Under the pieces are notes generated by a model, which worked only from the letters and a program-made list of their open reading frames with translations, searched no databases and was not told the origin of the DNA. Source: Eriocheir sinensis (lineage: Eukaryota; Arthropoda; Malacostraca; Decapoda; Varunidae). Taken from it: a DNA stretch of 64,000 nucleotides. Where the stretch lies: NCBI RefSeq assembly GCF_024679095.1, contig NC_066515.1, positions 23,169,717-23,233,716 on the forward strand, written 5' to 3'. Of this stretch, positions 51,175-63,731 are shown one piece after another. The translations under genes were made by a program, and so were the position numbers. How positions within the stretch are numbered: position 1 is the first letter of the stretch; each line of letters opens with the position of its first letter.

Positions 51175-51690
51175 GCCTCTCACAAACTTTCATTATAACG
51201 GGAATTTTCTTAACCCACTTATGTCCAATTTTTCTTTTTCTGATCATCCTTATTTCATCTCCCTTATTGCTTTTCCAGTTTTTTTTTTCTTCCTTTCCCT
51301 CACTAACGCATCCCACAAACTTTCATTATAACGAGAATTTTCTTAACCCACTTAAGTCCAATTTTTCTTTTTCTGATCATCCTTATTTCATCTCCCTTAT
51401 TGCTTTTCCTGTTTTTTCTCTTCCTTTCCCTCACTAACGCATCCCACAAACTTTCATTATAACAGGAATTTTCTTAACCCACTTAAGTCCAATTTTTCTT
51501 TTTCTGATCATCCTTATTTCATCTCCCTTATTGCTTTCCCTGTTTTTTCTCTTCCCTTCCTTCACTAACGTCTCTCACAAACTTTCATTATAACAGGAAT
51601 TTTCTTAACCCACTTATGTCCAATTTTTCTGCCTCTGATCATCCTTATTTCATCTCTTCTATTGCTCTTCTTCTTTTCTTCATCCTCTCC
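51175..51690 (+). repeat. ~131 bp tandem repeat, 4 copies
   Basis: CACAAACTTTCATTATAAC starts at 51181, 51314, 51444 and 51576 (intervals 133, 130 and 132). Bodies share TTTTCTTAACCCACTTA, GTCCAATTTTTCT, TGATCATCCTTATTTCATCT. The two middle copies are almost identical. Confidence 0.96.
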
Positions 51691-51987
51691 CTTTGTTTTG
51701 TTTGTTTCTTTCACCTCCCATCCCTTCCTTTTTCAACCTTTCCCTTCTCTCTTTCTTTATTTTCCTTCTTCCTTATGCTTTTCCTCTTTTCCTCATCTTT
51801 TCCTTCGTTTCTTTTGTTTCTTTCACCTCCCATCCCTTCCTTTGTCCATCCTTTCCCTTCTCTTTCTTTATTCTTCCTCTTCCTTCTACTTCTCCTTTGT
51901 TTTCTTTTCCTTCTTCTCATTCCTTCCCTTTTCAATGTGTTAACCTGTTCAGTTTGTTGGTGTTGTTTTTCATACTAATATTTCGGA

Positions 51988-52035
51988 GATAGATAGATAG
52001 ATAAGTAGAAAGATAGATAGATAGAGAGAGAGAGA
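51988..52035. repeat. (GATA)n and (GA)n
   Basis: GATA units with AAGTA and AAGATA variants, followed by a short GA run. Confidence 0.93.
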
Positions 52036-52339
52036 GGAGGAGGAGAAACTTAAGAAACCGTTGAAAGAAGACAATGAGGGTCGAAAAAACAAAAACAAAA
52101 CAAAAAAATAAATAATGCAAGAATTGTCTCGCATTTTCTTCTTCTTTGTATTTTTTTTTTCTCTGGTAACAATTCGCCTCTTTTATCCTTCACAAAATGG
52201 CCATGTTTTCCGGGCTCTTTCATTCTCTTTTATCTCCCTTTATCTGTTTTTTGTTTTTTATTTGTTTTATTTATCTTTATGGCAAGGCATTGGGAGCGAC
52301 TTCTATCTCTTCATATTTATTTTACAGCGCCGAGATCCA

Positions 52340-52369
52340 GTTTCCATTTGTATGAAGGAGAGAGGGAGG

Positions 52370-52404
<35 letters not shown>

Positions 52405-52600
52405 GCAAAATAGTAAGAGAAATAAACGAAAGAAAAGAAAAAAAAAGAAAAAAAAAGAAAAAAGAAAGAAAGAAAAGAAGGAAATGATTGAGGAAAAAAA
52501 GAAAAAAGAAGAAACTGAGAGGAAAAGAAAGAAATAATGAAAGGAAAGAAAAAAGAAAGAAAAAAAAGAAAAAATGAGAGAGAGAGAGAGAGAGACGCAA
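52340..52600. repeat. (GA)n and GAAA-rich purine block
   Basis: GA runs at 52375-52401 and 52576-52595 bracket AAAGAAAA-rich sequence. Confidence 0.92.
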
Positions 52601-52839
52601 TACTATTCCTATGCACCGCCTCACACTTCCCATTTTCACACTACGCAAGACTCACCATTTTCTTTTTTTCTCAACTTTTTTTTTTTCCAATTCCTCGCCT
52701 CAATTTCGAACTTCCATTTTTTTGCATCCCCCTTTTAAAACGCTTACTTTTTCCGTGCAATATCGTTCTGTTCTGTTGGGAAATATATTTTTTTGGTTTT
52801 TCTCTTTCGACATTTTTTCTTCTTTAATCTTCATAGTAA

Positions 52840-53430
52840 TTCTTTTTTTTTGTATTTTTTTATCAATAATTTCCTTAGTAATATCTATTTTAACATTGTG
52901 TTTTTTTCCTGCTATTTCTCTTCAGTATTTACAAGTTCAAATGTTCATAGGAAATCTTTTTTTGTCTATAATTTCCTTTGTAATATCTATTTTAACATTG
53001 TATTCTTTTCCTGCCTGCATTTTGTCTTTTTTCAACTAATATATCTCTTCAGTATTTACTAGTTCAAGTGTTCACAGGAATCTTTTATTTTGATTTTTTT
53101 GTCTATAATTTCCTTAGTAATATCTATTTTAACATTGCACTTTTTCTCGTGCCTATATTTTGTCTTTTTTCAAACTAATCTTTCTCTTCAGTATTCACTA
53201 GTTCATTTTCCATTATTGTTTCCTTCTTCTCCTTTTCCATTTCTACCATTTCAGTTTTTTCTCAACACTCCTTTTCACCAACTTTATTCTTTTCTTGCCA
53301 GTATTTTGTATTTTTTTAACTAATCTTTCTCTTCAGTATTTACTAGTTCATTTTCCATCAGCGTTTCCTTTTTCTCTTTTTTTCATTTCTCCCTTTTCAA
53401 TTTTTACTCGATACTCCATTTCATCAATTC
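52840..53430 (+). repeat. T-rich tandem repeat, ~100-140 bp unit, 3-4 copies
   Basis: AATTTCCTT(A/T)GTAATATCTA starts at 52868, 52970 and 53107. CTCTTCAGTATT(T/C)AC occurs between them and again near 53185 and 53330. Confidence 0.85.
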
Positions 53431-54159
53431 TAGTCTATTTACTTTTGCTTCGTACTGACCCTTCCGACCCTTTCCCTGTTTCACTCATTCGTTTCCCTCC
53501 CTGTTCTCGTTTTATCTCATTTCCCTTTACTGACACTCATTCTCATTTTCTCCCTCTCACTAACCTCTCGTCTATCTTATTTATCCCTCCCTGTTCTTTC
53601 CTTTTTTTTACAAGTTCTTACCTCTCCTCTTTTTCCTTTCCTCTTCTTCCCTCTTATTTATCGCTTTTCCTTTCTTTCTCTTTCATGCTTTCCTTTTTCC
53701 TATTCTCTTTCCATCCTTCCTTCTTGTTTCCTACCTCCCTCTTTTTACTTTCTCTCTTCTGCTTTCCTTTTTCTTATTCTCCTTCCATCTTTCCTTCACG
53801 TTTGCTACCTCCCATTTTTACTCTCTCGTTCCTGGTTTCCTTTTCCTTATTCTCCTTCTACCTTTCCTATCTCCCTCTTTTAACCTTCTTTCCTGCATTC
53901 CTTTTTCTCATTCTTATTCCGTCTTTCCTTCACGTTATCTACCTTCCTTTTTTTACCTTCTCTTTCCTGGTTTCCGTTTCCTTGTTCTCTTTCCATCCTC
54001 CCCTCACGTCTCCTCCCCGCGCACCTGCTTCACGGGGTAACTTATAAAACATGCATTCCTAGTCCATAAAACGTCCCTTCCGATACTCCTATTTCCACCT
54101 TTTATATCGCTTCTCTTGCTCCTTTTTTGGCCGTTTTTCTTTTCTTTGTATTGCGCCTT

Positions 54160-54460
54160 TTTTTTTCCTTAACTGTTCTTTCAATTGCTCTTTCTAATAC
54201 TCGTTCCTTTTCATTCTTTTTTCCTCCTTTTTTCTTATCTTTTATTTCATCTTTTCTCCTTAACTGTTCTTTTAAATGTTCTTACTAATACTTTTTCCTT
54301 TTCGTTCTTTTTTCCTCCTTTTCCTTCTCCTTTTATTTCATCTTTTTTTTCCCTTAACTGTTTTTTTTCAAATACTCTTTCTAAAACTTCTTCCTTTTTG
54401 TTCCTTTTTCCTCATTTTCCTTCTCTTTTTATTTAATGGGTTTTTTCTTAACTGTTTTTT
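54160..54460 (+). repeat. ~92 bp T-rich tandem repeat
   Basis: CTTAACTGTT occurs at about 54169, 54261, 54353 and 54448, each followed by TTT(C/A)AA and CTTTCTAATACT-like text. Confidence 0.8.
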
Positions 54461-54764
54461 CTTTTATTTTCCTACTTCTACTTTTATCTTTTCATTTCCT
54501 TTTTGCTTCTTTTTCCCTCACTTTTCCTTAAACTTTTTCCCCCTCTCTTTTCATCTCACTTTTCTTTCTCAACTGTTTTTCCCTAATTTCCTGCTTAAAC
54601 AATCTCTATCATTTTCCTTTATGCTCCTCCTCCCATCACTTTTCATTCAACTTTTTCTCCCTCTCTTTTCATTTCACTTTTCTTTACATAACTTTTCTTT
54701 CCTATTTTCCTGCTTTAACATTCTTTATCATTTTCCTTTTTGCTTATTTTTCCCTCACTTTTTA

Positions 54765-55760
54765 TTTCGCTTTTTTTCCTCTCAACTCTCTCTCGGTTTC
54801 ACATTTCGAGTTTTCCAGTTTCTCTCTTTTTTCTTCTTTTTCCCTCCCATTTCACCTTTTCCCATCAACTCCCACTCGGTTTTACAATGTCGAGTTTTCC
54901 ACTTTCTCTTTTTTCCTCTTTTTCCCTCCCATTTCACCTTTTCCCATCAACTCCCACTCGGTTTTACAATATCGAGTTTTCCACTTTCCATTTTTTCCTC
55001 TTTTTCACTCTCCATTTCACCTTTTCCCCTCAACTCCTACTCGGTTTTACAATATCGAGTTTTCCACTTACCATTTTTTCCTCTTTTTCCCTCTCCATTT
55101 CACCTTTTTCCCTTAACTCCTACTCGGTTTTACAATATCGAGTTTTTCACTTTCCATTTTTTCCTCTTTTTCCCTCCCATTTCACCTTTCCCCATCAACT
55201 CCCACTCGGTTTTACAATTTCGAGTTTTCCACTTTCTCTTTTTTTCCCTCTTTTTCCCTTTCTTTTCAATTCATTTTTTTCCTCAACTCTCACTCGGTTA
55301 ACCTTTTCGAGATTTCCACTTTCCCTTTTTTTTCCTCTTTTTCACTCTCCATTTCACCTTTTCCCCTCAACTCCTACTCGGTTTTACAATTTCGAGTTTT
55401 CCACTTTCTCTTTTTTCCTCTTTTTCCCTCTCCATTTCACCTTTTTTCCTCAACTCCTACTCGGTTTTACAATATCGAGTTTTCCACTTTCTCTTTTTTC
55501 CTCTTTTTCCCTCTCCATTTCACCTTTTTCCCTCAACTCCTACTCGGTTTTACAATTTCGAGTTTTCCACTTTCTCTTTTTTTTCCTCTTTTTTCCCTTT
55601 CTTTTCATTTCATTTTTTTCCTCAACTCTCACTCGGTTAACCCTTTCGAGTTTTCCACTTTCCCTTTTTTTCCTCTTTTTCCCTCTCCATTTCACCTTTT
55701 CCCCTCAACTCCCACTCGGTTTTACAATTTCGAGTGCTCCAGTTTCTCTTTTTTTATTTT
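54765..55760 (+). repeat. ~80-87 bp tandem array, about 12 copies
   Basis: The unit is CACTCGGTTTTACAAT(T/A)TC, GAGTTTTCCACTTTC, TTTTTTCCTCTTTTTCCCTC, CATTTCACCTTTTCCC, (C/T)TCAACTC. Copies begin near 54790, 54873, 54955, 55037, 55120 and onward to about 55711. Two variants carry CTCGGTTAACC(T/C)TTTCGAG, near 55292 and 55632, suggesting a higher-order unit of about 340 bp. All three plus-strand frames stay open across the array. Confidence 0.95.
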
Positions 55761-56029
55761 GTTTAGTTTCCCCTGACCCTCTAACTCTTTCCCCTTTCCC
55801 CTCGTTTCTCTCCCTTCCCCAATTCGTGATTCACCCCATTTCCCTCGATCTCGTAATTCACACTTTTTTGGACCCCCACCTCAGAGGAGCATCAAATCAC
55901 CCTGACACACACTTTGCATTATTTTCGTTCACCCCTTTTTTTTACCTGCACGCCTTCCCTCCTTCACCCCTCCCACGGTCGTTCTTTAAATGGTGTGAGT
56001 GGCCTCGCTAATGGGTTCCGGGCGTTTTA

Positions 56030-56345
56030 AGAGGGAAGAAACACCTCGAGGAAGCCGCTCTCAGAAGGTTTGTGTAAGGTTTTCTGTTTGTTCTACGTTT
56101 TCTTTTTCACTTATTCATGCTAGGAAGGTTTGTATAATGTCCCTTGTTCTGAGTTATTTTTTCTACACGCTTAAAAGATTTACCTAACGTCTTGTGTTGT
56201 CCGAAGGTTTCATTTTATTTTGCGCACATGAAGTTCATCTATCGTCTCTTGTTCTACACTTTCCCTTTTCTAATACACTAAAAAAGTTTAATGTTTAACG
56301 TTTATTGCTACTGTAAGTGTTTTCTTTTATACTTCTCTTTTGGCT
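56030..56345 (+). repeat. Degenerate ~70 bp repeat (GAAGGTTTGTATAACGTC)
   Basis: Variants of AAGGTTTGTGTAAGGTTTTC, AAGGTTTGTATAATGTCCC, AAAGATTTACCTAACGTC and GAAGTTCATCTATCGTCTC recur at roughly 65-75 bp, each followed by CTTGTTCT-like text. Confidence 0.55.
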
Positions 56346-56670
56346 TCTGTAACGTCTTTTGCTGTTCCACAAATCATTATTATTAATATTATATACATTT
56401 TCATACATATAATATTACCGATTACACACCTTTTTCACTCTACTTCATTCACATTCATTCTATCACCTACTTCTGTTTTCGTTTTCATATGGGCATCGTT
56501 CACATTATTTTCTGCATTTCCTCTTTTCATTCATACTAACAAGAGGAGCAGTATTTTCATTTTATACTCAACCTGCTTTTTTTTTTTGTTGTTGTTGCAA
56601 CGTTCGAATATAAAAATTCCTAACTAAAAGTCTCTATCCACAAATGTCAATGGATTCAGTTTTTTTCACA

Positions 56671-57642
<972 letters not shown>

Positions 57643-57699
57643 AAGGTCAAGGCATCGCAGCCTCCTCTAAGGGCGGTTCCCTCGCCACATCTGACTTGC

Positions 57700-58680
57700 T
57701 AAACAGTTTTCCCTCCCCTGCCCAACGCTTGCCTTTCTCACACATATCACAGACCCTTCCCTACCATACCCTTGCCTAACATTGCCCTTCCCATCAACCT
57801 ATTTTCCATGTCTGATCCTTTCCTCATTTCCACTTCTCATACTCTTCTTCTTTTCATTTTATTTTGTACTTCTCTTCCCCGCTACTTCCTATTCCTTCCT
57901 CTTCCTTTTTCCCCTCTTCCAATATCTTCCTTAGTCCTCCTTCTACTTCCTATTTCCTTCTTCCACATTCCCGTTCTCATTCCCTCATTCACCCCTTCCC
58001 TTTTCTTATCTACTTTTACTTCTTCCTTTCCCATACTTTCCTTTTGTTTATCTTTTCCTTTCTATCGTCTCTCTTAGTTCCCCTTTCCTCTCCCCTTCCC
58101 AACTGTCCCTTACTTCCTTCCCATCGTTCCTGTTTCTCTATGTAACATCTCAGACATATATTTCAAACCCATGACTGTTCTTTCCCTTCCTCTCATTCCC
58201 TTGACTTGATCCCTTTCCCACCCTTCCCTTCCATCCCCTCTGACCTCCTTTCCCTTCCCTCCCTTTCCTTGATCTTGTTCCTTCCTTCCAATGTCCCCTA
58301 ACACACCTGGATTTCTTTTGTCATACTCATATATTTATTCTTCCTCTTCACTTCCATGTTCCCTCCTTTTTCCCTTCGTTTACTTCCTCCTCCTCTCTTT
58401 ATTCCTCTTTTTCTTCTACTCTTTATTTCTTTTCTCTTCTGTATTTTTCCTCTTTCTATGTTTCTCTTTTTCTCCTACATATTCCTCCTCCTTATTCCTC
58501 TTTTTCCTTTCTATAATCCTCCTCCTCTCCTCTACCCTCTATATTCCTTCTCTTTTCCTCTTTATCCCTCCTCCTACACTTTATATTCCTCCTCTTCCTC
58601 TTCATATTGCTCCTCTTCCTCCTCCTCCTCCTACACTGCATCCTCTGGTATTGCTTCTGGATTCCAATGTTACCTCTTAA
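57700..58680. other. Polypyrimidine DNA, no gene recognised
   Basis: CTTCCC-rich sequence. Toward the right a CTCCTCCT(C/A)TTTATTCCTC-type unit recurs irregularly at 58380-58640. Frames of about 100-155 residues are serine/proline/leucine-only. Confidence 0.6.
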
Positions 58681-58774
58681 ACCAGGAATTCCACCTTCGC
58701 AAAGCGGCCGAACATGAGAGATTTATCCTTACAAAAACACACCAAATAAATCACTACTTATTCATATTGGGTCG

Positions 58775-58870
58775 CTGTTTGGAAGGTTGTGGTTTGGGGT
58801 TTAGGATCGAATGCCCTTCCTGACCACGCAGAGGCACTGGGGTTCGTATCTCCTCGCCCTGGATTTTGAC
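58775..58870 (-). mobile_element. Retroposon remnant (AGGAAGGGCATTCGATCC)
   Basis: On the minus strand GTCAGGAAGGGCATTCGATC, TAAACCCCAAACCACAACC resembles the AGGAAGGGCATCCG phrase found in several animal SINE and LINE tails. The resemblance is from memory and needs a database check. Confidence 0.35.
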
Positions 58871-58984
58871 TTCCATACTTATCGGTAAAAAACAAAAGAA
58901 GAATCACGTTCACCATTTCTCTGCGGTGACGAGGAAGCAACTGAGGTCCGCTATATTAAACTCTGTTCTGGACTAGTACATCTA

Positions 58985-59085
58985 TTCAAAAAGGCTCTCG
59001 CGGAGGTTGTCGGTGTTTCCATGGGTAGTTTCATGACCCTGGAGGTAGTATAGCAAGGCTTCCGCAGTGTAAACGGGAAAATACA
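58985..59085 (+). mobile_element. Dispersed repeat family A, copy 2
   Basis: AAAAGGCTCTCGCGGAGG, GGGTAGTTTCATGACCCTGG, AGGTAGTATAGCAAGGCTTC, CAGTGTAAACGGGAAAA, parallel to 10070-10165. Confidence 0.75.
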
Positions 59086-59109
59086 GCCAAACCAACCAGA
59101 CGTAGCTTC

Positions 59110-59420
59110 TCTGTGGCCTTAAAAATCGTTGTAACAAGGACCCAAAGCGTTTGATATTGCCAGGCTGAATCCCTCGGCCTTGAACTGTCTGTCGCCGGCC
59201 TCGAAGCTCTCAGGGCCAGACGGGGGCTCTCTTATCAGCGTGCGTGGCCTCGGGTGGCGTGTGTTGCATGGGAAATTGCCTGGGACGTCCGGGGAGGCTT
59301 TCAGGCCGACGGGAGGCTGACCAGGACCCGAGGCGCTGCAAAGTATCGCCCGCTTTCCTTCTTGGATTTTCTTGGGGTTCGCTGGGAAAGTGTCCTTCAA
59401 AACTTTTCTTACTGTGACCC
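59110..59420 (-). other. Non-repetitive segment with a 93-residue minus frame between two family A copies
   Basis: A minus-strand frame from 59400 (MKDTFPANPKKIQEGKRA...) has mixed composition. It lies between two same-orientation family A fragments, so it may be internal sequence of that repeat or an unrelated unique stretch. No domain is recognised. Confidence 0.25.
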
Positions 59421-59439
59421 AATTTTGCTTTGAACTTTA

Positions 59440-59560
59440 TTAGGCGCATATTCTTGAACGTTTCGGAGCTGACACGCCCACATTTGGTAAGGCTTTCGAG
59501 GAGTTTGTGGTGGGTAGTTTTATGGATCTGGTGATAGTTTGACAAGACTGGTAGATGTGT
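59440..59560 (+). mobile_element. Dispersed repeat family A, copy 3 with head
   Basis: ATTCTTGAACGTTTCGGAGC, TGACACGCCCACATTTGGTA, AGGCTTTCGAGGAG, GGGTAGTTTTATGGATCTGG, TGATAGTTTGACAAG. This copy joins the head seen at 10378-10440 to the body seen at 10070-10165, which defines both as one family. Confidence 0.75.
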
Positions 59561-59785
59561 GAATAGATAAATGGTTGACTGACTGATTGGATGAGTTAAT
59601 AGATGGATGATTCAATGGATGCACGTATGGTTGGCCAGGACAGATGTTTGGGTGGTTTAAAGGCTTGATGGATGACTGTTTGGTTGACTTGCTAGCTGGA
59701 TGAATGGGTGGACAGAGTTGATCGATGAATGAGTGTACGGATGTAGTGTGCATGGATGAGTGGGTGAAGGGGTGGACTGGGGTGG
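59555..59785. repeat. Degenerate GATG/GGTT tetranucleotide repeat
   Basis: GATGGATGA, TGGTTGACTGACTG and similar words recur without a fixed period. Confidence 0.6.
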
Positions 59786-59787
59786 AC

Positions 59788-59798
59788 TCTCTCTCCCT

Positions 59799-59861
<63 letters not shown>

Positions 59862-59937
59862 ATATTGCCCCACCACCTGGCTTCCTGCCCTCCACACTTC
59901 GTTTCCCGGCCACCAAAATCTGTTCAATCCCCCCTCA

Positions 59938-59973
<36 letters not shown>
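59788..59973. repeat. (CCCTCT)n(CT)n and (CA)n microsatellites
   Basis: CT-rich run at 59788-59859 and CA at 59941-59972, with about 80 bp of unique DNA between. Confidence 0.96.
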
Positions 59974-59975
<2 letters not shown>

Positions 59976-60460
59976 AGGACATACAACGGACAAGCTACTA
60001 CTGCTACTAATTCCTCCTCTTCTTCCTCCTCCTTTTCCTCTTCCCAATCTTTCATCTCGTCCTCCTCTTCTCCTCCTTCCTCTTCCTCCTCCTAATCTCA
60101 CAACTTGTTTTCCTTTTCCCCTTTCTCTTCTCCTCCTCCTCTTCCACCTCATTCTCCTCCTCTTCCTTATTCAGTCTATCTAACCTTAACCACTGTGTCG
60201 AGATATTTAATACCGTTTCAGTGTTAAAAAATAAGTATACATCCTTTTTAACGTATGGCAGTATGATGCTTGTGGCCCTATTCCAAGATCTGCTGCAGGG
60301 GAAAGATTCTGGTTTCTACCGACTCAAAAACCCAACGCAAACCTTCCAAATATTATAAGTTGGGTGTAGCCGTTATGCCGTTAAGCTGGTGCACAGAGGG
60401 CTGGTAAGGGGTGTGTCTGGCATCCTGATATTCTTGGAGCGGTGGTTAAAGGAATGGCCT

Positions 60461-60780
60461 ATTTTTTTTCTACGTTTTTCGCCTATGGCACCGGTAGGCT
60501 TTCGTGGAAGGGCTTGATGGTCGGCTAGAGCCCGTTGTGGCGCAGGCAAGTGTTTATAGTGGCGCCATCTTGCATTGGCTCACGCTCCCTCCCGGAGCTC
60601 ATCTTTGACACTAGAATCTAGAGTCCGGGGTGATGGGTGGTCTTCTGGACAGCATGTGGGTAGTCTTAGGCCACTCGGCGGTGACTGAAAAATCCCGGTT
60701 TGCGTCACCGGGCGGGGCACGAACCCGCGTCGTCCTGGACGCGGCGCTGTCACACTATCCACTCAGCCACCGTGAGAGCT
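60461..60780 (-). mobile_element. tRNA-derived SINE (about 320 bp, minus strand)
   Basis: Reading the minus strand from 60780: GGTGGCTGAGTGGATAGTGT (A box TGGCTGAGTGG at 60759-60769), then GCGGGTTCGTGCCCCGCCC (B box GGTTCGTGCCC at 60715-60725), 33 nt apart, as in RNA polymerase III promoters of tRNA-derived SINEs. A tRNA-unrelated body follows (CCACTCAGT-type and GGAGCGTGAGCCAATGCAAG), ending near 60461 with an A-rich tail on the SINE strand. The tail is interrupted (AAAAACGTAGAAAAAAAAT). Confidence 0.8.
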
Positions 60781-60834
60781 TGTAATATGGGCGTTAGAAA
60801 TTTTCCTTCTTTACAGTTCCTATTATTTTTTCTT

Positions 60835-61125
60835 CTTCATCATTTGCTCCATTTTTATCATGTATTTTCAGCATTTATTCATTTATCAGCTAATCTGTTT
60901 ATTCATCTTGCTTTTGTTTTCATTTCATTTCTTACTTTTCCTCATTCTCCTCCTCCTTTCTCTACCTCATTCATTTGCTCCATTTTTGTCATGTATTTTC
61001 AGTATTTACTCATTTATCAGCTAATCTGTTCATCCCCCTTGCTTCTGTTTTCATTTCATTTCCTACTCTTCCTCCTCCTCCTCCTCCTCCTCCTCCTCCT
61101 CCTCCTCCTCCTACTCCTCCTCCTC
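60835..61125 (+). repeat. 131 bp tandem duplication followed by (CTC)n
   Basis: CATTTGCTCCATTTTT(A/G)TCA starts at 60841 and 60972. Both copies run through TTTATCAGCTAATCTGTT and TTTTCATTTCATTTC. The second copy passes into (CCT)n at 61071-61125. Confidence 0.93.
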
Positions 61126-61234
61126 ATCATCATCCGGGGTAAGCAGGAGGTAAACAAAAGCATTCAGAGTGACAAGTGAGGAGCAAGAAGCGCAGTCAAT
61201 ATTTGCCTTCGCTGGCCGGCTGTTCTTGGGTCTG

Positions 61235-61310
61235 GGTGCGTATGTGTGGGGAGAGAGGGGGTGTAGTTTAATAAGGGGAGGGGGTTGGGGAGGGAGGGGA
61301 GGGAGTTTGT
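61235..61310 (+). repeat. G-rich tract, quadruplex-capable
   Basis: GGGGAGGGGGTTGGGGAGGG and neighbouring G runs at 61276-61309 supply more than four G3+ runs with short loops. Confidence 0.75.
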
Positions 61311-61849
61311 TCTCTCTTCGTCATTACTGTCATCGAACTCTTAAGGGATTGTTATTGTTGGTTGTGGGAATTGTAGGTTATTATTAGCAGTGTTGTTCAT
61401 TGTTATTAGAGTTTTTGTCGCTGTAGACTGAATATTGATGTCAGCGGCACCTCGTTAAGGGCTGAAGGACTGCATCATTTCTCGGTATCCTTCCCAAATT
61501 GGTTCCATCCTGGCCCCCCCACCTCACTTCTTCCCCCTCCCCTTCTCCTCCCCCTCCCCTTCATCCCTCTCCCTCGCGTTGCACAAATGTTCGAATCATG
61601 AAAAAAAATTCAAAGTTAAAGCAAAAAATAAAGGCGAGCTTAATGGAAGTGTACTTGTGCTTTAAGAGATAAACTCGGGGGCTTAATTTAGATCGCCGGG
61701 GTAAGAATAGAGCGGCGGTGAGGTGAGAGGGAGACGCCAGCAAGTTCTTAAGTTCTTTTTTGAGGAAGGAGAAGAGTGAGAGGGGCGGGTGACATGTGGG
61801 GGAGGAACGGGAGGGAAGGAGAGAAAGGGAGAGAGTGACATGAGGAGGG

Positions 61850-61854
<5 letters not shown>

Positions 61855-61909
<55 letters not shown>

Positions 61910-62369
61910 TGTAAAGCGAATGGCAAGGTAGATCAAGAAGAGAAATAGGTAAAAGAGGAGGAGGAGGAGGAGGAGGAGGAGGAAGAGGTTAAGGAAGAGA
62001 AATAAAGGAATTTGGAGGTATAAGGAGAAGAGATAAATGGGAAGGAAAGAAGTGGAGGGAAAATAGAACAAGAAAAAGACTTACAAAATGAATGAAGGAA
62101 AGAAGAGAGAAAGAAAGTAGAGGTGGAGAAGAGAAAGGGAGGGAAGGAAGGAGGGAAAAAGAAAAAGAAAGAAAAAAAAGGAAAAAAAAAGAGAAGCATT
62201 AACGGAGGAAATAAAGGAAGGAAACAGGAAGAGAAGATAAGGAAAAGGGAAAGGAGGAGGAGGGAGAGGAAGAAGGAAGAGGAGGAGGAGGAAGAAGGGG
62301 AGGAAGGAAGGGTACGGTCGTGAGAAGTAGGTCGCCGTGAACGTCTATTTCCGTACACATGCACAGCTG

Positions 62370-62415
<46 letters not shown>
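61855..62415. repeat. (GA)n, (GGA)n, purine block and (CA)n
   Basis: GA at 61855-61907, GGA at 61958-61987, purine-rich DNA to about 62310, and CA at 62371-62414. Confidence 0.94.
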
Positions 62416-62417
<2 letters not shown>

Positions 62418-62484
62418 CACATGAATAGATAAAAGAGGTAACAGACTAGAAAATGAACATACTGTATCTCCGCCATATTTCTTC

Positions 62485-62513
62485 CTCCTCCTCCTCCTCC
62501 TCCTCCTCCTCCT
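62485..62513. repeat. (CTC)n trinucleotide repeat
   Basis: Short perfect CTC run in otherwise AT-rich DNA. Confidence 0.93.
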
Positions 62514-62744
62514 ACGTATTTTTTTCTTCTCTTATTCCGCTTCGTAATAAAAATGAAATACGACTTTACAGATGAATTTAGTGATGGTGATATCTATAGC
62601 AGTGGCGGGAAGGGAGGGAAGGAGGAGAAACAGGGAGGGAGGGAAGGAAGGAGGGGAGGTACGGAATGAGGAAGGGAGGGAAGAAGAGGGGAGAGAAGGA
62701 ATGGAGAAGGGAGGGAAGGAGGAAGGTAGGTAGGAAGGAGAAGG

Positions 62745-63250
62745 AGAGCATGAAGAAGGGACGGAAGGAAGGGAAGGAGAAAATGAAGAAGGGAGAGAAG
62801 GAAAGGGAGATAAAGGGAGTGAGTGAGGCAGAGACATTAAAAGAAAGAGGGTGGAAATAAAGTAAATAAAGGAAGAGGAAGGGAGAAGGGAGAAAAAAAG
62901 GTAGGGAGAGAATGAAAGGAGAGAAAGACGGAAAGAAACGAGAGAGAAATAGTAGAAAGGGAGAAAGACGGACACAGGAAGAAAATGATAAAGAAAGGCA
63001 TGAAGAAGGGAGGGAAGGAAAGGAAGGAGAGAATGAAGAAGGGAGAGAAGGAGAGGAAGGTAAAGGGAGTGAAAGAGGCAGAAACATTAAAAAGAAAGGG
63101 TGGAAAGAAAGGAAAATAAAGAAGTTAGGGAGAAGAAAGAGAAAAAGGGAACCAGGGAGAGAATGAAAGGAGAGAAAGACGGAAGGAAACGACAGCGAAT
63201 TAGTAGAAAGGGAGAAAGACGGACACAGGAAGAGAATGATAAAGAGAAGC
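62745..63250 (+). repeat. 250 bp tandem duplication in purine-rich DNA
   Basis: GCATGAAGAAGGGA starts at 62748 and 62998. Both copies continue with GAATGAAGAAGGGAGAGAAGG-like text, GAGGCAGA(G/A)ACATTAAAA, GAGAGAATGAAAGGAGAGAA, GACGGACACAGGAAG. Identity is high over the full unit. Confidence 0.93.
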
Positions 63251-63459
63251 AAGCACATAAGAAACAGATGAAGGAGGAGAAAGAAAATATAAAAAACAGA
63301 TGAGAGTTACGGAGGGAAAAAATGGGGAAGACGACGATGGTTGAAGAAAAGGTGCACGCGAGAAGAATCAAGGAAGAGGGAGAGAGAAATTTAAAGAGGA
63401 GAGAAAGGAAGGTTAAAGAGGAAACCTGATTACTCGATTTGCATATTTACGACAGAAAG

Positions 63460-63731
63460 AGAGGAGGAGGAGGAGGAGGAGGAGGAGGAGGAGGAGGAGG
63501 AGAAAAGGAAAAGGAAAAAACTTGGACACATTGAAGAACAGGCAACAAAAAGCACATAGTTCATACCATAGGAGGAGGAGGAGGAGGAGGAGGAGGAGGA
63601 GGAGCAGGAGGAGGAGGAGCAGGAGGAGGAGGAGCAGGAGGAGGAGGAGGAGAAGGAGAAGGAGAAAAGGAAAAGGAAAAAACTTGAACACATTGAAGAA
63701 CAGGAATCAAAAAGCACATTAGTTCATACCT
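63460..63731 (+). repeat. 161 bp tandem duplication with (GGA)n heads
   Basis: Each copy is a (GGA)n run followed by GAAAAGGAAAAGGAAAAAAC, TTG(G/A)ACACATTGAAGAACAG, AAAAAGCACAT(T)AGTTCATACC. The shared segments start at 63503 and 63664. GCA interruptions occur only in the second GGA run. Confidence 0.95.

Noticed and set aside
54740..56011. 423-residue open frame on the plus strand
   Set aside because: It traverses a pyrimidine-rich tandem array that is open in all three frames. The encoded text changes frame from unit to unit and has no protein-like feature.
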